Assembly (NCBI RefSeq): GCF_005938385.1
Contig: NZ_VCRA01000005.1
Span: forward strand, 372,001 to 436,000
Direction: 5' to 3'
Length of the DNA: 64,000 nucleotides
DNA from: Paenibacillus mesophilus
GTDB taxonomy: Bacteria > Bacillota > Bacilli > Paenibacillales > NBRC-103111
Position 1 is the first letter of the stretch, and each line of letters opens with the position of its first letter. Shown here piece by piece: positions 60,853 through 64,000 of the stretch. The notes beneath the pieces were generated by a model. It searched no databases. It was not told where the DNA came from and was given only the letters and a program-made list of their open reading frames with translations. Both the position numbers and the translations under genes were made by a program.

Positions 60853-61969
60853 CGGTCGCTCCTCCTCCGGACAGACGAATGTCATTTGCCAACCGGGCGA
60901 TACCCGCATAGAACATGGGTTCCGGCGATTGTCTGCTCGCGCCGTGCACTTGCTTCCAATTCGGCACGTACGGAAGCTTGACCGCGATCGGAGCGGTAAA
61001 GTTCGAAGCGGAGCCGGCATTCAATAAAGCATGTCCGTTAAAGCCCATATGCTTATTCATAACGAAACGGATTTTCCGCGCATCGGGACCGCCGCCCTGC
61101 CATCGCTCCAGCTCCGCGAGCAGTCTGAACGTCTTGTCGGACGATTCTCCGTCCTCCGTCACGATCCAGACGACCGCATCGCTTTCGGCCAACGCTGCAA
61201 GCACCCGTTCGTGCAAGGTAGCCTCCAGATCGAAGATGATCATGTCGTAACGTTTGGTCCGCTTCAACCATTCCACCAGCTTGGCAACATCACCGCGGGT
61301 CAGCTCGAGAGATTCCCTTACGATGCTGAAGCCGGAGAAATAATCGAAGCCGAACGGTTCGGCCCGGGAGATTAGGCCGGGCACACAGTCTCCGGTCCAT
61401 GGAGCGTTTGTCCGCAACCCGTATACGAACCGGGCCGCTAACTCGGCGTCCGCTTCCTTGGGCAAATTTCTACCGGGGACAAGCTCCATATTCCAGTACA
61501 AGCAGCGTTCCCCCTTCTCTGCGAACGCCCGAGCGAGTTGAACCGAAACGGTCGTTTTGCCGACCCCTCCCGACCCCGAGAATACCGCATAGACGGCAGG
61601 CTCGTCCGTCACGGCGGCTCTATTCCCGGATGCCGTGAATTGTCTGTACAGCTCGATCACTTTGCCGAGCAGTTGATGAAGTGGCTGATATTTATAAACG
61701 CCCATCATCCCGGACCGTTCATCCGCCTCCTGTTTCGTCTCGCACAATCGGATCCGGCACCCTCCGGAGTGTTCGCCGATTTCAAAGTCCGGATGAACCA
61801 GATATAGCTGCGCCTTCCGGGTGCGGACGTACTCCTGCAGCATCTCTGGTCGGGTTGCTTGCCTGACCGACAGCTTGCGGCTCCATTCCGTCTCGCGGAC
61901 GTAATCCGACAGCAGCACCATATAGCCCGTATCCCGGTCCGCTATGATCATCTCCAGCCTATCCGTCAT
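60806..61969 (-). CDS. CpaE-like MinD/ParA-family ATPase
   Basis: 387 residues. An N-terminal receiver-like domain without clear phosphorylation residues (EMIIADRDTGYMVLLSDYV, LYLVHPDF) is followed by a MinD-type ATPase with deviant Walker A SGSGGVGKTT (near 150), IIFDLEAT and VMNKH. In other Tad systems CpaE/TadZ marks the assembly site. AAAGGAG precedes two adjacent ATGs; the second has better spacing. The last 47 nt overlap tadA. Confidence 0.88.
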   Translation of the reverse strand: MTDRLEMIIADRDTGYMVLLSDYVRETEWSRKLSVRQATRPEMLQEYVRTRKAQLYLVHPDFEIGEHSGGCRIRLCETKQEADERSGMMGVYKYQPLHQLLGKVIELYRQFTASGNRAAVTDEPAVYAVFSGSGGVGKTTVSVQLARAFAEKGERCLYWNMELVPGRNLPKEADAELAARFVYGLRTNAPWTGDCVPGLISRAEPFGFDYFSGFSIVRESLELTRGDVAKLVEWLKRTKRYDMIIFDLEATLHERVLAALAESDAVVWIVTEDGESSDKTFRLLAELERWQGGGPDARKIRFVMNKHMGFNGHALLNAGSASNFTAPIAVKLPYVPNWKQVHGASRQSPEPMFYAGIARLANDIRLSGGGATVDNRHDNQIAARAYP

Positions 61970-61992
61970 CATGCCACTCCTTTCGGTTCTGA

Positions 61993-62088
61993 TTATGGGC
62001 TCATCCAGCTCCATAAGCCGGATGCAATCAATGCCAGGCCGGCGACAGCCCCGCCGACCGCAATAGCGACGGTTTGTTTGCGGGACAT
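61993..62088 (-). CDS. 31-residue membrane peptide, first gene of the Tad operon
   Basis: MSRKQTVAIAVGGAVAGLA followed by LIASGLWSWMSP: a basic N-terminus, one glycine/alanine-rich membrane helix and a short end. GAAGGAGGTG 6 nt before ATG is one of the strongest Shine-Dalgarno sequences in the window, which argues that it is translated. It starts 18 nt past the attenuator-like terminator and ends 24 nt before the CpaE-like gene. Might be a regulatory leader peptide or a small assembly factor; no family recognised. Confidence 0.6.
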   Translation of the reverse strand: MSRKQTVAIAVGGAVAGLALIASGLWSWMSP

Positions 62089-62110
62089 TACGGACACCTC
62101 CTTCGGACAA

Positions 62111-62155
62111 CAAAAAACACCGCAAACGACGGTACATCTACCGTTGCTTGCGGTG
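62111..62155 (-). terminator. Intrinsic terminator/attenuator before the Tad operon
   Basis: Minus strand: CACCGCAA pairs with TTGCGGTG and ACGGT with ACCGT inside it, followed by six T. It follows both the kinase gene and a promoter, so it may end the kinase transcript or attenuate Tad expression. Confidence 0.88.
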
Positions 62156-62184
62156 CTTCCGCATGAATATTCAAATTAATACTG

Positions 62185-62212
62185 ATTATACCATACAATT
62201 CCATCTATTCAA
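62185..62212 (-). promoter_or_regulatory. Promoter between the kinase gene and the Tad operon
   Basis: Minus strand: TTGAAT (62207-62212), 16-nt spacer, perfect TATAAT (62185-62190) with TGG before it (extended -10). The predicted start near 62178 puts the terminator inside the leader. Confidence 0.72.
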
Positions 62213-63861
62213 GAGCGTGCCGAAAAAAATTTGCCAAGCCATCCGACCCCGAAACGGCCGGCGCCGGAATCGCGAAGCGGTACGAGGGATTGCCCGATCC
62301 ACGAGTCGAGCGCTTTATGCAGCAATGGCTTTACGTCCGGATGCTGCTGGACGAGCTCGCCCTTCCACGAGGAACGGACGATCTCCTCATAGGATACGTA
62401 CGGAATAATCGCAGAAGGCTTGATCGGAAACGATGCCAGCCATTCCTTGTTTCCTTTGAACGATACCGATTTGTTGGCGATAAAATGGACTTCCCGGCCC
62501 GCTTCGTGCCGTCGCATCAGCGCCTCGGCATACCGGCCCGTCAGAGGCAGCATCCAGCGGGAAGGAGTCGGGTCCGCTACGGCGATAATAACATCCGCTT
62601 CATCAAGCAGCTCGGCAATGTCCTGCTCGAGCCAATGGTCGCCTACATCGATTATCGTCACAGGCGCATGAATCCGGTACAACCGTTGTTCCAAGCCGGC
62701 GGAAGCCTCCCCTCCGGCATGCCCGGGATGGAGCACGATCCATTCGGTCCGGCCGTCCCGCCACGGGGAACCGCTTTCGTCGGAGCGGGTCGACCAGTAG
62801 TCGTAGTTTGGCGGAGCGTTCCTTTCACCATCGAGCAAGCCGAACAATTCGGGACGCAAGCGCGGATGCTCCACTACCGCGTTGGCAATCCCCGCATCAC
62901 TGAGCACGCCGGCGATCGACACGGCCGTGAACGTCGCACCCGCACCCGCATACAGTCCTCCTACGACGATCCGGATGCGCCGCATCTCATGCAACGTAGC
63001 GGGGCTATCGACATTCGATGCACCGATGCGCATTTTCTCCGATTCCAAGCATTGCTCCAGCATCGTTCGGACCTCGGAAGCCGTGTGCGGCCTTCGTTCC
63101 GGGATATCGTCAAGCAATCGGGCCACGAGCTCCGATAACAGCCGCTCTCGGGTCCCTCCTTGCAATTCCAGCGATTGCTTGGTAGCCATGTAAGTACTAC
63201 CTTCGTTAAGCAAATAGTAAAGCGTCGCCCCCAGCGAATATAGATCGGACCTCGTATCGGAGTAGCCGCGCTCGAGCATTTCGGGCGCCGCGAATCCGAT
63301 CGTCCCGAGCGGGACCGTATCGGCCTGCCTGTCTGCGGAGTGCTTCCTGGCGATTCCAAAATCGATCAGCCGGACATGGTCCCTTGAGTCGATCATAATG
63401 TTGGACGGTTTAATATCGCGGAAAATGATCGGGCCGGAATCCATTTCGTGCATATATTGCAGCAGTTCGCAAAGCTGTATGGCATAACGGATCAGAGACT
63501 GAACCGGCATCGTCCCGCCATTTCGTTCGAAAAGCTGCTGCAGCGTAACCCCTTCAATGTATTCCATCACCAAATGGCTGAAGCCCTCTTCATCAGGCGG
63601 AAAAAAATCGACAACATGCGGCAAATAAGGGTGACTGAGCTTCATAAGCACAGCGGCCTCGCGAGCTGCGGATATCTCGGATATGCCGTACTCGCGGGTC
63701 CGCTTGACCGCCCACTTCTTCCCGGGAAGCTTGCTGTCTTCCGCCAAAAAAACGGTGCTCATTCCGCCTTCTCCGAGCGGCCGGATGATCCGGTACCGCC
63801 CGCCGAATACAGAGCCGGAAATCCGGACGAGATCGGGCGCCTCATCAAAAAAACGGTCCAT
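62209..63861 (-). CDS. Ser/Thr protein kinase fused to a degenerate MinD-like domain
   Basis: 550 residues. Kinase domain about 15-280: glycine loop GEGGMSTVF, lysine in WAVKRTRE, MEYIEG hinge, catalytic FRDIKPSN (Phe replaces His of HRD, Asp kept), DFGIARKH, FAAPEM. From about 295 to 510 a MinD/CpaE-like fold follows: RIVVGGLYAGAGATFTAV keeps the glycines of a P-loop but has no lysine, so ATP binding there is doubtful; IIDVGDHWLEQDI and IIAVADPTPSRW resemble later switch regions. No membrane helix. Likely a cytosolic regulator of the Tad machine. GGGGGAAAC precedes ATG 63861; TATAAT lies at 63893-63898. Confidence 0.88.
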   Translation of the reverse strand: MDRFFDEAPDLVRISGSVFGGRYRIIRPLGEGGMSTVFLAEDSKLPGKKWAVKRTREYGISEISAAREAAVLMKLSHPYLPHVVDFFPPDEEGFSHLVMEYIEGVTLQQLFERNGGTMPVQSLIRYAIQLCELLQYMHEMDSGPIIFRDIKPSNIMIDSRDHVRLIDFGIARKHSADRQADTVPLGTIGFAAPEMLERGYSDTRSDLYSLGATLYYLLNEGSTYMATKQSLELQGGTRERLLSELVARLLDDIPERRPHTASEVRTMLEQCLESEKMRIGASNVDSPATLHEMRRIRIVVGGLYAGAGATFTAVSIAGVLSDAGIANAVVEHPRLRPELFGLLDGERNAPPNYDYWSTRSDESGSPWRDGRTEWIVLHPGHAGGEASAGLEQRLYRIHAPVTIIDVGDHWLEQDIAELLDEADVIIAVADPTPSRWMLPLTGRYAEALMRRHEAGREVHFIANKSVSFKGNKEWLASFPIKPSAIIPYVSYEEIVRSSWKGELVQQHPDVKPLLHKALDSWIGQSLVPLRDSGAGRFGVGWLGKFFSARS

Positions 63862-63892
63862 CGTTTCCCCCCATTCAACGGGTTTACAGCCC

Positions 63893-63898
63893 ATTATA
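63893..63898 (-). promoter_or_regulatory. Kinase gene -10 hexamer
   Basis: A perfect TATAAT 31 nt before the ATG; the sequence 17 nt further upstream (TGGAAC) is a weak -35. Confidence 0.45.
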
Positions 63899-63960
63899 AC
63901 GGAAGGAGATGTGCCGTTCCACCATTTTTTCCGCATTATGGAATAAATTCTTTCCGTCTT

Positions 63961-64000
63961 AGGAACTTTAACGGAATTACCGCCCTTACTGACGACCGGT
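63961..64000. repeat. MITE-like interspersed repeat, left part (cut by window edge)
   Basis: Matches 28997-29036 at 36 of 40 bases and continues past the window. Its end AACTTTAACGGAATTAC is a better inverted match to the right end of the complete copy (16 of 17) than that copy's own left end. Confidence 0.7.

Noticed and set aside
1..64000. tRNA, rRNA, prophage or intact insertion sequence
   Set aside because: I saw no cloverleaf, ribosomal RNA segment, integrase, phage structural gene or transposase anywhere in the window.

Overview
The window looks like a stretch of chromosome from a spore-forming, low-GC-lineage but moderately GC-rich Firmicute of the Paenibacillaceae (Paenibacillus or Cohnella type). 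The support is indirect but consistent: purine-rich Shine-Dalgarno sequences before almost every gene, frequent TTG and GTG starts, a CotD-type spore coat protein, a KapB-type sporulation kinase accessory protein, the Bacillus-type fadF-fadN-fadA-fadE set, YhfH, HelD, Udk and an ABC-F protein of the YkpA group. I see no rRNA, tRNA, CRISPR array, prophage or complete insertion sequence. The window begins inside an MFS transporter gene and ends inside a copy of a short interspersed repeat.

Layout. 1-5.5 kb: MFS fragment, helD, a NAPE-PLD-like hydrolase, a TrhA membrane protein, a Nudix hydrolase and a 52-residue membrane protein. 5.6-14.9 kb: nine leftward genes forming a catabolic island (PLP aldolase/racemase-fold enzyme, RidA, M20 and M81 hydrolases, class III aminotransferase, SDR, IclR regulator, amidohydrolase, FAH-family enzyme), with a good promoter at the upstream end and a second promoter/operator inside. 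15.0-18.9 kb: two sugar-type ABC permeases and a deacetylase-fold protein, with no binding protein or ATPase nearby. 19.0-20.0 kb: YhfH and a coiled-coil protein. 20.0-30.1 kb: fatty acid beta-oxidation, with fadF-fadN-fadA-fadE-thioesterase running left and etfB-etfA running right, so acyl-CoA dehydrogenation, electron transfer to quinone and the later beta-oxidation steps sit together. 30-40.3 kb: single hydrolases, an Rrf2 regulator and nitroreductase, an amidohydrolase, phospholipase C and two membrane proteins. 40.5-51.4 kb: CotD, acyl-CoA ligase, an orphan Spo0B-type sensor kinase, a group with KapB and Udk, an ABC-F protein and a malic enzyme.

51.5-63.9 kb is a Gram-positive Tad (tight adherence/type IVc pilus) locus read leftward: a Ser/Thr kinase fused to a degenerate MinD-like domain, a 31-residue membrane peptide, CpaE-like ATPase, TadA, TadB, TadC, Flp-like pilin, a TadE-like protein, a large DUF5702-like protein, a second TadE-like protein with no canonical start at its true N-terminus, prepilin peptidase, and an FHA-domain protein. 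A kinase at one end and an FHA phosphothreonine reader at the other suggests phosphorylation control of pilus assembly. A promoter followed directly by an intrinsic terminator sits between the kinase and the pilus genes and looks like an attenuator. I regard this as the most interesting system in the window.

Two non-coding repeat types deserve attention: an approximately 100-bp element with terminal inverted repeats between etfB and etfA, with a second partial copy at the right edge, and a 265-bp nested palindrome at 32.1-32.3 kb.
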